From: Artemisia argyi
Lineage: Eukaryota > Streptophyta > Magnoliopsida > Asterales > Asteraceae
Assembly: GCA_030686995.1 (NCBI GenBank)
Contig: CM060695.1
Coordinates: 95,227,371 to 95,291,370 of the forward strand
Direction of reading: 5' to 3'
DNA length: 64,000 nucleotides
Shown: piece by piece, positions 36,181 to 50,312 of the stretch
Position numbering within the stretch: the stretch's first letter is position 1
How the letters are laid out: each line of letters starts with the position of its first letter
The notes under the pieces: generated by a model
What the model saw: the letters and a program-made list of their open reading frames with translations, nothing else
The model's database searches: none
What the model was told of the DNA's origin: nothing
Program-made: the position numbers and the translations under genes

Positions 36181-39100
36181 TTTTATACTAATCTGAACTG
36201 CCAAAACATACAAAAACACTTAAATATGTATCAAAATACTTAAAATATCTTAGAAGTGTGTTTTATATGTTTCAAATGCAAAATATGCAAAAACAGATGA
36301 AAAACGTACAAAGTTTGCATAGTTGGCAGTTTCAGTCCCTCAAGTTTCATAAATTGTCAAAACTAGTCCCTGGTTATTCTAAAAACATGAAAATGTCACC
36401 AAAGGTCCTTTTTAATCATAAAGTTACATATTTAGTCCTTTGGTGCAAAGTTTCATAAAATTACAAGTTTAGTCCCTGTACTTTGGAAATTGACAGAAAT
36501 GGTCCCTGGGATGTTAAAAACTTTGAGAAAAGCAATTTTGGTCCTTATACTAATAATCTTTTGCAGGAATGGTCCTTGGTATGAAGTTTGGTGAATTTAC
36601 ATGATTGGTCCCTAAAGTTTCACAGTTTGGCAAAACAGGTCCCTCAAAGTTTAAACTTGACAGTTTCAGTCCCTGGGTGTTCAAAATGGGAAAATTACCA
36701 TTAAGGGTCCTAGGGAATTCATAATTTTCACTATTAGTCCCTAGATTAAAAGTTTAGAAAAATTACATAATCAGTCCCTGAAGTTTGGTGAATTGTCAGT
36801 TTTAGTCCCCGGGTATTTAAAAAATTAAAAATATCAAAAATGCCCTTGTACTATTCACATGAGACAATTTAAACCCTTTTGATAACTTTGGAAGACTTGC
36901 CAAATCAGACCCTAAGCTTTTTACCAAATTACATTTTTGGTCCTTGTGATGTTTTAAAAATACCAAACGGATCCTTGTTTTTATTATTACCCAAAATAAA
37001 CAAACCCAACTTACAACCCCAGCCCACCCTACTATCCTAACCTGGCCCAAACAATATTCCAGCCCACACCTTTTTATTATAAAAACGGGTCAAACAGGGT
37101 CAAACCTCCACCTCCTTCCCTCCCACCTTTCCACCTCTCCATAGCCACCTGCTATCTCCACCTCAGCCCATCACCACTTGACCTCTTCCTTTCCACCTCA
37201 CACCTCCACCTCCACAACCTCCAAGAAACAATTAATGCACCTTAAAACCCTCGTACGCAACCACACTGACACCTTGGACATTTTGGCGCCAAAAAGCGTT
37301 TTGAGTGGCTAGGATCATTTTGATCATATCAATGGCTGAGGAATGGTGGGAAACACCCCAGTGGGTCCCACAAGCTCAGAAAAGGGCTACAAAAGGGAAA
37401 TGGAGCAGAAGAATAAGAGTATTAGATTAGTTTAGTGTAATTTAGGTCGAATAGTATAATTTTAATCTTTCAGTGTAAATTTAAGCTTCTTGTTAATCAA
37501 TTAAGTTGTTTCTATGTATCCTTAAACTTTTTAAGCAATCAAATTCAGTTTTCAGTTGTTATCTCATTGTATGCCATTTTCAAGTTTGATAAAAAATCTC
37601 AAAAAGTTGAGTTTGTTGTTATTAAGTTTTGTAGTGGATTCTCTCAGCTTACACAAGCCTTGACAAAGCTCTTATAAGCTATTGGATGCCCTAAAAGCTA
37701 GTTTAGAATAGAAAAGCAAAATTACCAAAAATAATAAATTAAATAAAGAAAAATAAAAAAATAGAGGGAAGAGAGGAAGAAGGGCTGAGCAAGGTGTGAT
37801 ATTGATTGCTGTGGTATTAGTTACCTCTTGGGAGGCTATAAGTTATGTATTGAGTACCTTGGTTCCATCATCTCAGTCAAATACCAATTGTAAGTCATAA
37901 TTGTAATTTTCACTTTTTATTAAATATAGCTTATAATCTGTTTTATATATGTTTAATTAAGTTTGTTTAACCTAAATAGATAAATAAAAAATCATTTTAT
38001 AATCTTAAGTAACCAATTCCTTTGAAATCATCAAAACAGCAAGTTAATGGGGTGTTTGGATCAGTAGAATCCATGGATCTCAAGGGTGTTGTAGTAGTTG
38101 TTTTTGGCTCAGTCAAGTCATACTAGGCATAAGTTAGTTAGGTAAGTCATTAAATTGGTAGTAACAAGCTAGAAAGTCAAAATTCCATCTCATATCCCTT
38201 GACAGTTAACTGTCAAGGAATTGTGGTTCATAAACTCACTCATTAGCTTATACCTTGTAGGACTAGCTTAATTTAGGATTATCACAGCTTATATTAACTT
38301 ATTTAATCAGTAGTTAGTGTTAGAAACTCAAATTAGTCAAACTATCTAGTTCTATCAAAAGTCAAAACTTGCACTTCTCAGGTTTTTCCAAATCTTCAAG
38401 GATTTTTATAGAATTTAGGAATAGGTTTTAGGAGCTCAAATTTGTTCCTAGTTCAAGTCCAACAGCTCAACTTTAGTGTCTCATAGTTTTTATATTTTTT
38501 AGCATTTTTCTTGTGGGCCCCACAAAGCCACAAAGTGACTTGCAGGGCACACCCCTGCTCTGTCTCAGCAGCTGCACAACCAACTACCATCCTTTTGAGG
38601 TGTTTTGTGACCACCTCAGTGGACCCCACACATCCAACTTAGCATCTTTGAACCCCCTCCTAGTAGGCTATTAGGTTTGACCAATAGTTTGACCTGTGCC
38701 ACTGTGGACCCCACCTAAATAAGCCCATAAACTTTGTCCCCAGTCTGTGTAGTGTTTGAGTTTTGGATTAGCTTATTTTTGACTTATCAGCTTATCTACA
38801 TAGCTTATTTGACCTAATCAAGCTTTGACAAGTCCAACTCACTTACTAGTACCAGAATAAACCAAGGTGGGCCCCACATGAATCAGTTTTAGCTTATTAG
38901 CTTGTTTGGTCAAACTTGGTCAACTGTGGAGCTTATAGCTTTCCACAGTGCTTAATAATAAGCTATGAAATTATTGTTTTTATTAAAGTTGTCTATTTTT
39001 ATGTATAATAAAGTTTTGTAAAATAAAAATCCAGAAAAACCAACATAAAAATAAGTGATAGTTTCTATTTAATACAATTTAATTTTAATTTTCATTTTTA

Positions 39101-40193
39101 CATTTTTATTAAGTAAGTTGTGTTTTTATATTTTTATTAATTTCCTTATAGGTTAAAGTAATTTTAATAATTTTCTCAGATTTTTGTTTTGTCTTTTAGT
39201 ATTAATTATAATTAAAAATAGTTTTATTAATAATTAATCAATAAATAAGTTTTAAATAGCATAATTAGTTTTTATATAGTAACACCTATATTTTATATTT
39301 TTCCTAGCTTCTATAAGTCATAATATAATTTTAGAAATTTTATTGTGATTTATACTGTTCATTTAATAGTTTTTATAATTTAAATAGTTTAAATAGTAAT
39401 TAAATAATAAATAGAATAATAAATAGTAAACTAGTTTAAAAATATATAAAATAAAGTTTTTATAATTTTTTAGGATTCCTATGATGGTTAATTAGATTTA
39501 TAAAAATTTTCATAATTTTCTAAGTTAGTTTAATATTATTTGTAATTTGTAATAGTTTAATTAGTATAATTAATAGAAATGGTTTTTAATTAATAAAAAG
39601 CTTATAAAAAGACAAAAAGATTTATTTTTATTTTTTATACTTTCTTCAAGTTCTATTTTAGGTTTAGAAAATATTTTTATAAGTTTTTAGTTTAATTTGT
39701 TGTATTTATAATTTTCTAATTAATTAGTTAAATAGTTATTAATTAAATAATTAATAATAAATAATATAATAATCTAAAAAATAGTTTTATTTTTAGTTTA
39801 ATTTTATTTTAAGTTTAAGTTTATAGAATTTTCATTTTTAACCCTTATAGTTTATTTTTCCTTAAAACTCACCTTTTTCTCAGTACGCAGTTGCGTCTGA
39901 TTTTAAATTGGTGTAAGTTTATACGTTTTAGATACCTAGGTTTCACGTAATCATTAATTTAGTTTTCCTAAGTTATTTTAAGTTGTAAAACCCTAGTTAA
40001 CCACACACACACACTTTTATAACCTTACCTGTTCACATTCACTAATCACAGATTCGTTTATAATATCACATCGCACACCTCGTTGGGACTTACGACCCGG
40101 GAAAACATTGTATTCCTCGGAAGCATTTGCCTCAGCTGTTTGACTTGGTTGACCACCACCTGGTAAACTTAGTTGACTGTTTGAGGCGAATCA
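36157..40193 (+). mobile_element. Athila-family solo LTR, plus orientation (TSD CACTT)
   Basis: It begins TGATGAGTGTC and ends GAGGCGAATCA (4,037 bp), with CACTT at 36152-36156 and 40194-40198. Copy B at 14236-14266 shows the same site empty. Its start and end match the Athila LTR read on the minus strand (ends GACTGTTTGAGGCGAATCA against GACTGTTTAGAGCCAATCA). The first 800 bp hold AGTCCCT-type quasi-repeats. A candidate TATA (TTTTTATTATAAAA) is near 37070, followed by a C-rich leader. Confidence 0.9.
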
Positions 40194-40499
40194 CACTTCT
40201 AGGAGGGCACTATAGTAAGGAGCACGCGCTAAGACATCAATGACGGGGCGTTCAAGGTGAAGTTCTTTGAATTCATCGTCAAGGTCTTGCGTTAGAGGTG
40301 TTTCAACTATGCTTTTCACCGGCTCTATATTGGGTGTTTTATTTGATTGGTCCTTTTGAAGAACTTGGTTTTGTTTGAAACACGTGCTCGTGGATTTAAC
40401 CGAGTAGTATTGTGGGCACGAAATGGGTGATGAAACTGAAGATATGGAATTAACGTTTAGTTTCGGATTTTTGATTGTGTCGCTTGTAAGTGCTCCCAT
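40194..40499 (-). pseudogene. GP copy A gag-pro linker frame
   Basis: The frame MGALTSDTIKN to ALLEV begins with the ATG directly after the Gag TAA, in the same frame, so the Gag stop is a single in-frame codon. It ends with a TAA that also exists in copy B, so the LTR insertion did not create it. No recognised domain; it is probably the spacer between Gag and protease. Confidence 0.65.
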
Positions 40500-41795
40500 T
40501 TATCGGTCATTGAGAATCTTCAACAATGCGTCAATTCTAGTGGTCATCTCGCTTTGCTTTTGTTTGAAATCGGCTTCAAACTTAGATATGCGAGCTTCTT
40601 GAGATGCCATGAATTTAGACATCAATCCTTCAAGGTTGTTGGTACTACCAAAGTTGTTAGAAGGATTGTTGTTGAAAGTACGGTTGGAGGGTGGACCGGT
40701 TGGTTGGTAACGATTAGGCGGATTGGAAGAATTGGGTTGATTTTGTTTCCACCTAAGGTTTGGGTGATTTTTCCACGAGGGGTTGTATGGATCACCGTAA
40801 GTGTTTGGCTCGGGCTTGAAAGTGTACCACTTATCTCCCGCTTCGTCGGTATGCGTGGATGCGTAGTTCGCAAACGCTGTTCCGGGGAGTTCCACACAAT
40901 CACGAGTGTCGTAGGGACCACATAATTCGCATGAAGAAGTGATTTTGTTCACTTGGCTTGAAGGCTTAGGAGCTTCGTAAGATTTCATGAGAAACTTGAC
41001 TTGGTCTTCAAGTTCCATGATCCTACGGTCGGGAGTGCTAGAATTGTTCAAAGGCAAAGATATTGCCTTGACCGTTTTGTTCAAGTCACGGGGATCATTC
41101 CAACTTTCGTTGTCACAGAGAGCAAGATCTTCTATGAGTTCCCATGATTGTTCCGCACTTAGATCACGTAGCTTACCACCGGCCGATTGGTCAATGGCTC
41201 GCCTCGTGGAGAGATCGATATGGTCATAAAAGATTTGGACTTGGAGCCAAAGATCTATGCCATGATGAGGGACTTTTTGGGGTAAGTCCTTGAAACGAGT
41301 CCATGCTTCATAAAGAGATTCATTTTGACGTTGTTGGAACATCAAGATGTCATTTCTAAGCTTAGTAGTTCTCCCCGGTGGGAAAATTTGAGCAAGGAAA
41401 CGTGTGGTGAGATCATCCCATGTGGTGATGGATCCCGCGGGTAAACGCTCAAGCCATTGACTAGCTTGATCCCGTAGAGAGAATTGGAATAGGCGTAATC
41501 GGGTTGTCTCTCTAGTTGCAACATCTAGGTCTATAGAATCTACGATTTTGAGGAAGTCCTTAAGATGTTGGTGTGGATCTTCGGAACGAAGTCCATGGAA
41601 TGCACATCCGCTTTGCACCAACCGGATGGTGTCGGATCGCAAGGGGGTCACATTGGCTCCGGTGAGCTCAATGGTGTTTCGGTAGCCTTGGTGGCTAGGT
41701 CGGGAATACTCTTCTAAGGTTCGGGGCCTAAGAGGTTCTAATGGTGGGTTTTGTTGTGGTGGGATGACGGGTTCAAAGATGTTCCCGTTGTCCAT
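40500..41795 (-). CDS. GP copy A Gag, 431 residues
   Basis: An intact frame starts MDNGNIFEPVIPPQQNPP. The Gag core lies at about 85-250 (FLKIVDSIDLDVATRETTRL, WDDLTTRFLAQIFPPGRTTK, RNESLYEAWTRFKDLPQKVP). The nucleocapsid knuckle is damaged: it reads C-x2-C-x2-Y-x4-C (CELCGPYDTRDC), one residue shorter than copy B and with Tyr for His. An Asn/Pro/Gln-rich tail follows and the frame ends at NDR-TAA. The expected role is forming the virus-like particle and, when the knuckle is intact, binding RNA. The ATG is 146 bases from the PBS and is the first reasonable start. Confidence 0.88.
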   Translation of the reverse strand: MDNGNIFEPVIPPQQNPPLEPLRPRTLEEYSRPSHQGYRNTIELTGANVTPLRSDTIRLVQSGCAFHGLRSEDPHQHLKDFLKIVDSIDLDVATRETTRLRLFQFSLRDQASQWLERLPAGSITTWDDLTTRFLAQIFPPGRTTKLRNDILMFQQRQNESLYEAWTRFKDLPQKVPHHGIDLWLQVQIFYDHIDLSTRRAIDQSAGGKLRDLSAEQSWELIEDLALCDNESWNDPRDLNKTVKAISLPLNNSSTPDRRIMELEDQVKFLMKSYEAPKPSSQVNKITSSCELCGPYDTRDCVELPGTAFANYASTHTDEAGDKWYTFKPEPNTYGDPYNPSWKNHPNLRWKQNQPNSSNPPNRYQPTGPPSNRTFNNNPSNNFGSTNNLEGLMSKFMASQEARISKFEADFKQKQSEMTTRIDALLKILNDR

Positions 41796-41940
41796 GATGT
41801 CGGATGGTTAAAAGTTACGAACAAAAACACAAAGAAATAAGATAGACTAAAGAAAACCTAAAAATAAAATTAAAATCTTACTAGAAAGGAATCTAGCAAG
41901 TAGACCTAATAAAAAGAAATTCTAACCTAGACAATAACTC

Positions 41941-41960
41941 TTCCCCGGCAACGGCGCCAA
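41941..41960 (-). other. Primer-binding site of GP copy A
   Basis: The minus strand reads TTGGCGCCGTTGCCGGGGAA five bases inside the LTR, as in copy B. Confidence 0.77.
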
Positions 41961-41965
41961 AAACT

Positions 41966-43371
41966 TGATACGTGAGAATCGCACCAGGCTTTACCTCTCA
42001 AGGGATCTTGAGAAGCTTATAACCCCCACCAGGCAGTGTACCTGATCGTTGTAGTATAGTATAGTGACAAGTACCGGGGGATTGATCGTTCAGCTTAGGA
42101 ATAGTGTCGCTAGGATTAGAAAACCTAAATACTAGTTCTAAAGGTGAGGGATGATTATTTTTGTATTTTATATTTTTTTAAAAAGCAAATAAAAATCTCG
42201 GGTTTGAAGGATTTGGGCGGAATTAGTTGCTAATCAACTAACCCAATACTAAAGATGCAATCAAAATAAAATACTAGAAATGAAAATAAACAAAATTATA
42301 CTAAAGTTGTGAGCAATAAGTGGAGAAAATGTGTTTACTTAGATTTCACTACTCCCTAGACATCTTTTACACGTTAATTACTTGTTATAATTGCATGGAT
42401 GACGGATTGTATTCCTTAATACCATTCATGGGGTGGCACACTTAACTCCCCAGTTCTATGAGCTCTTATCTCCTCCTATACCATGCCCAGCACAACCATA
42501 GGGATTATAAACAGTGGCTCATGCATTAAATACAACCAATAAAGACCTAGTGCACATCGGTTCATGTTTCTTAAGACGTTCAAGCATGTTACCAATTGGA
42601 GATCTGCCAGTTTTCTTAAGCCTAACATATAAATCATTCATCCAAGACAAGTATAAACAAGTAATCAACACATAATTAACATCTAGGTTTCATTAGATCC
42701 AAGCAAACACAAGATAGATCTAGCCTAGCATGATGGAATTAAGACAAGAACAAGATATAGACAACCAACACATAGACATATTGATTGAACTAAAAGAACA
42801 CTTATCTCAATTACATATGAAAGGTATCAAGGGCTTGGAACCCTTGAAAAACCTGTAAAATTCGCACCAAGTTCGTACTTAGGGTTTCTCCAAAACTTCT
42901 TTCTTTTTAATGTGAAAATTAGAAAACTATATATAGGAAAAGGGGTCTGACGGCGTCAAGAATAAACTTGTGACGCCGTCACCTCGCCGCCAAAACTCTT
43001 CTCGGACTGCCTTAATCTTCATTTGACGCCGTCATGTGATAATCATTTCCAGGCCGTCATGACTTTTACTCTTGACGCCCTACTTCGTGATGACGTCAAA
43101 TCTATACCGGATCGTCATGGAATTTTTCTCTTGACGCCGTCAGGATGTTACTCTTGACACCGTCACCTACTGTTCCCAGCATGGAAAATTAAGACTTTGG
43201 CGTTTTCTTCACTTTTATGCTCCAAAAACGTCCGAATTGCTTCCTTTTCCAGATTTCACTCCCAAAGTACCTAAAATCACAAAAGGAACGATTTAGGGCA
43301 ATATTTGATCAAATAAATTCAATTCCAGGCTTAAATGACCCCCTAAAAGTGGTTCATTTTTCGCCTCATCA
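41966..43371 (-). repeat. 5' LTR of GP copy A
   Basis: It runs TGATACGTGAGAA to CGCCTCATCA, 1,406 bp. The TATA box is at 42928-42937 and TGACG(C/G)CGTCA-type motifs run from 42948 to about 43165, several decayed by single changes. Confidence 0.93.
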
Positions 43372-43376
43372 AAAGT

Positions 43377-43816
43377 CACATACATTGACGAATCAATTGC
43401 GTAGGCCAAAGCTAATATACACACCACATAGCATATAAATTGATTTTAATATATATGTATTGGAGTCTTCCCCAATTTTAGATCTATCTAAAACATGTGA
43501 CATAAAAAAAAAACAAGATCCATGACTAACTTGCATGTTTCGTCATGGATTAAACCTAACAATTAGCACATAGGTCACAAGATACGTTCACATAACCGGT
43601 TAAAGACCTAGGGCTTCTAGTGATTACAATTTAATCAAGTAAACCACAAACCCTAATTAGGGTTTTATGTGGAAAATTGACTCCCCCCTAAATTAGGGTT
43701 AGGGTTTCAAATTTTATAAAAAAATTTAAAGAAAAACCCTAGATCAAAAACATGTATCTAAAACAATTAAAGATCCGATTTTATTATGTTTTAGTAATCA
43801 ATTACATGTTATACAT
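43377..43816 (-). other. Copia leader, PBS side
   Basis: Noncoding sequence between the GP insertion and the copia PBS. It continues at 13117-11950. Confidence 0.65.
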
Positions 43817-43830
43817 GGCTCGTGATGCCA
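43817..43830 (-). other. Copia primer-binding site
   Basis: The minus strand reads TGGCATCACGAGCC one base from the LTR, resembling the initiator-Met site TGGTATCAGAGC with changes. Confidence 0.75.
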
Positions 43831-43831
43831 C

Positions 43832-44561
43832 TGTTAGAGTTTGATAATCAAAGTATACAAATATGCGGAAGCTAGGATCAAGTATAACATATACTAAGAT
43901 TAACTAAAACTTAAATAGTAACGTACTCGATGCACTTCAATAAATCCTGAATCTTGTGTAAACTAGATCAATGATAAACCCCTTACCGTTTTTGTTTATG
44001 GATCTCTTGATAATTACTATAGTGAGTAATTACCTCGTTCTTGTACACACAAACTAATACCGAATTAAAGTGATTGCAAGATTAAACACAAGTAATATTT
44101 TGTTATCAAAAATTTTGATCCATACCCTAAGGGTTTAGGGTACGATCGGCCAAGGAAGAAACAAGGAGAAGAGAAAACTTTTAGGGTATTGTGTGTGCGC
44201 AAAAGGTGAGAAATAATTGACCCTTGGGTTTGTATATATACTAGAAGATATCTTGGAGACCAAGCAAGCATGGATCGACCCTATTGGGTTTGGGTCGACC
44301 GGCCATACACCCCACAATGGGTTTCCGAATCCTTGTTGTCTTCCAAATTACATTCTAGTCCCTTTCCTTATTATTTAACGATAGTTAGCCCATACGTTTA
44401 ATCACTAACGACCATTAGTCCTTATACTTGTGTTATTAATAAATATACATAACAATTAATATTTATTAATCTTTAATTCTCGTTTGTAATGTGTGCAATC
44501 CCGAGGTCTCGGGTTCGATACTAGTCATTTACTTATTAATATTTATACGTAACTTTTAACA
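43832..44561 (-). repeat. Copia 5' LTR
   Basis: It is 730 bp, begins TGTTAGAG, ends TTTAACA and is followed by ATATA. It is the partner of 4953-5682. Confidence 0.93.
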
Positions 44562-44619
44562 ATATATATAACATTTTCTTGATCTTTTTATATATATAAA
44601 TATATAAAAAATATATAAA

Positions 44620-44800
44620 TTTATATGAATTCGGTTTTCGGTATTGATTACCAAAACCATATTCAAACCGAGAACCGAATTAAAAGTTCGGTTTGGTCGG
44701 TTTTGGCAAATTCGGTTCGGTTATTAGTTCGGTTAAGTTATTTTCGGTTTGGTTTGGTTTGGTTTTGGTTTTTGGTTTATTCGCATTTTTTGATTTTTTT
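44620..44800. repeat. Right half of the GGTTCGGTT-rich element
   Basis: Dense TTCGGTT and ACCGAA words, ending near TTGCTCACCGCTAG. It pairs with 4175-4318 across the copia insertion. Confidence 0.4.
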
Positions 44801-44939
44801 GCTCACCGCTAGTAAGAAGAAGAAAAGAAGCATAGTAACTGCTGGGACGAAAGTAGTACTAGTGTGAATTGAAGAGGAAGAGTCACACATATATGGATGG
44901 GTTGGATTCAGTATGAAAAACTCATGGGAATGTATCTTT

Positions 44940-47439
<2,500 letters not shown>

Positions 47440-48872
47440 TGATACGCTCAGATTAACCACTTATTTAACCAAGGATGGTCAAAAAGTCAAACCTGAGTGT
47501 ATACAAGTGATTCAGTGTAAGCACAGTGAGTTCCCGGGTCGTTATGTCCAAACAAAGTATGAAATTGTATTATTGGAAACGATATAAGATTGGGTGATTT
47601 GAACAGAAGTAACAAAAAAATGATTTTGAGAATTTATACTAAGCAGATAATAATGAAAGTGAACCAAATAAGCAATATTAACAATAACTAAAAACCAGAT
47701 AATCCTAAAACGTATTTAAAATTAAAAACAAATGTTTAAATTAAAATTAACGTAACGCTTAAAAGGAAAAGTGAAATTTAACCAGAATAGATCCTACGGA
47801 GATGAAAATTACTTTTCTATAAACATAATAATAAAAGAAATTTTTTAGCAAAAAGAAAATTAATTTTTTTTGACTTTTTAATTATTTATTATTAAATAAA
47901 AACTATTTAATTACTATTTAAACTAATTTAAATTATCAAAAATAATAAATTAAGTTAGAAAATTATGAAATTTTTTCTAAAACTTCTTAATCATCACAGG
48001 AATCCTAAAAAATTATAAAAAGCTCCTACGACTTATAAATAAGCTATTTAAGTTTTTATTTATTTATTATTAATTAAAAACTAATTAAAGTAAATTTAAT
48101 TATGAAAAATAGTAAATGAACAGTAAAAATTATGAAAGTTTTTCTAAAAATACTTTATGGTGACAGAAAGCTAAGAAAAATATAAAAAGTCCTAATTGCT
48201 TATAAATTAGCAGTTGTAAATTCACTTATGTATTATTAATTAAAAACTAATTAAACTAATTTTAATTATTAAAAATACTAAATGAAAAGTGAAAATTATA
48301 AAAAAATTTCTACAAATACTTTGAGATATCAAAAACCTAGGAAAAAAATAAAAAGGTACTAGTGCTTATAAATAAGCAAAAAAATAAGCTAAAAGGGCAA
48401 AATAAGCTAAAATGGGGAAAAAGGGTGTTAAATAAAAAAGGATGCAAGGTGTTACAGATAAAAGACCCTATGTCAGTTGGTATTGGTGTGTGGTGTTGTG
48501 TCTGTTTGTGCTTGAGGTCCAAGGTTCGACCCTCACTTTTTTCAATTTTTCCAAATTATTTATTTTTTGTTTTTCTTTTTACACAACTGCTCAATAACTA
48601 ATAATAACTAACTTTTATAAAAACAACTTTTCTAAAAGCTTAAATACGCTCTGTGAGAGCTTATTACACCAGCAGTTAGCCAAAATGGTTTGAAATGGAA
48701 TTTTTAGGTATAATAGGCAAACCAAATAAGCTATAGACTGAACAAAGGGTAAAATAAGCTAAAAGTTTTTGAAACAAACTTAAAATAAGCCAAAACAAAC
48801 AAATAAGCACACTGGAATAGGCCAATAAGCAGGAACAAGCAAAATCTAGATCCTCAAACCAAATAAGCCAAA
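47440..48872 (-). mobile_element. Athila-family LTR fragment inserted in the LINE
   Basis: It begins TGATACGCTCAGATTAACCA, matching the first part of the Athila LTR at 28198 (shared order: ACCAAG, GGTCAA, AAGTCA, then an A+T-rich half with GTGCTTATAAATAAGC near 48361). It is cut at 48872 by a GP element and should continue past the right edge. ATCGT (47435-47439) would be its target duplication. Confidence 0.75.
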
Positions 48873-50312
48873 TGATGCGTGGAATTGCGCACTCGCAAAA
48901 GGTTTTACCTCTCAAGGGATCTTGAGAAGCTTGCAATCCCCACCAGGCAGTGTACCTATTCGTTGTAGTATAGTATAGTGACAAGTACCGGGGGATTGAT
49001 CGTTCAACTCAAAGAATAGTGTTCGCTAGGGTTAAAACTCACTAAAACTAGGTCTAGAGGTGAGGGATGATTCTTTTTGAATTTTTATATTTTAAGGAAA
49101 GCAGAAAAAAATCTCGGTTTTGGAAGGAGTGGGCGGAATTAGTTGCTAGTCAACTAACCCAATTAACTAAAGATGCTGTCAAAATAAAGTAAACTAAACT
49201 TAAACTAATTTCTGGTGTAAACAATAATGAGAGAAAATTGTGTTTACTTAGATTTCACTACTCTTTAGCTATCTTTTATAGGTTGATTAGTTTGTTACAA
49301 TTGCATGAATGACGGGTTATATTCCTTAATACCATTCGTAGGGCCATGTACCATCTTCCCTAACTCTATAAGCTTCTACCTCAATCCTATGTCGAGCCGA
49401 CTAAAAGCTCCTAATATGGTATCCTTGGAAGTTACTTATGCATTAAATATAACCAAATAATTGTAGTACACATCCGATCATGTTTCTTAAGACGTTCAGG
49501 TAAGTTACCAATTGGAAGTCTGCCAGTTTTCTTAAGCCTAACATCAAATTCATTCATCCACAACAATTATAAACAAACAATCAACCCATAATCAATATCT
49601 AAGTTTCATTACATCTCAGTAAACACGAAGAAAACCTAGCCTTGCATGTTAAAGAGAAGACAAGCGTAAGATATAATCAAACAACACATAGACATATTGA
49701 ATGATTTGGTAAAGTACTTATCTTCAATTAAGCATGGAAGAAACAAAGGGTTGAAACCCTTGAAAAAGCTGTAAAATTCGTCTAGGGTTTATTCCCTCAA
49801 AGTTGCACACAATGAATGAAAACTAGAAAACTATATATAGATTTTGTCTTCTTACGGCGTCAAGAGCAATGTGTGACGCCGTCAACTCGCTGCCAAAATA
49901 AACTCGTATTGCCTAGATCCATTTCTGACGCCGTCACTCTTTATGGGTTCTGGGCCGTCACTCTTTGGAATAACTCTTGATGGCCTTGGAAATTTTGTAC
50001 GTGACGCCGTCACATCCCCTTCACAAAACATTCTGGCATCACATGTATGTGATTTATCCACCCTTTTGTCAACTCGTGATGCCATCACTAACACCTTGTG
50101 ACACTGTCAAGTGCAATTTCCAGCAGGCTTTTGAGACTTTGTTGTTTTCTTCTCTTTTTTGCTCCAAAAACGTCCAAAATGCTTCCTTTTGTAAAATTCC
50201 TCTCAAAAGTACCTAAAATGACAAAAGGAACGATTTATGGCAATATTTGATCAAATAATCTCGACTTTGGCCTTAAATGACCCCCAAAAGCGGTACACTT
50301 TTTGCTTCATCA
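48873..50312 (-). repeat. 3' LTR of a second GP element
   Basis: It runs from TGATGCGTGG to TTGCTTCATCA, 1,440 bp, with a TATA box (CTATATATAG) at 49831-49840 and TGACGCCGTCA-type motifs between about 49854 and 50020. PPT and 3' UTR follow on the right, so it is a 3' LTR. The other LTR is outside the window. CCAAA (48868-48872) would be the target duplication. Confidence 0.88.

Larger units (their letters stand above)
13123..43371 (-). mobile_element. GP-family tandem complex: LTR, copy A, LTR, copy B, residual LTR
   Basis: The right LTR is 41966-43371. Copy A internal runs 41965-20690 (with two insertions inside), the shared LTR is 19285-20689, and copy B internal runs 19284-13168 (one insertion inside). 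The shared LTR has a PBS and gag on its left and a PPT and 3' UTR on its right, so it is the 3' LTR of A and the 5' LTR of B. The outer flanks are AGAGT (13118-13122) and AAAGT (43372-43376), a possible target duplication with one change. Both copies encode Gag, protease and an unknown C-terminal region but no RT, RNase H or integrase. Confidence 0.82.
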
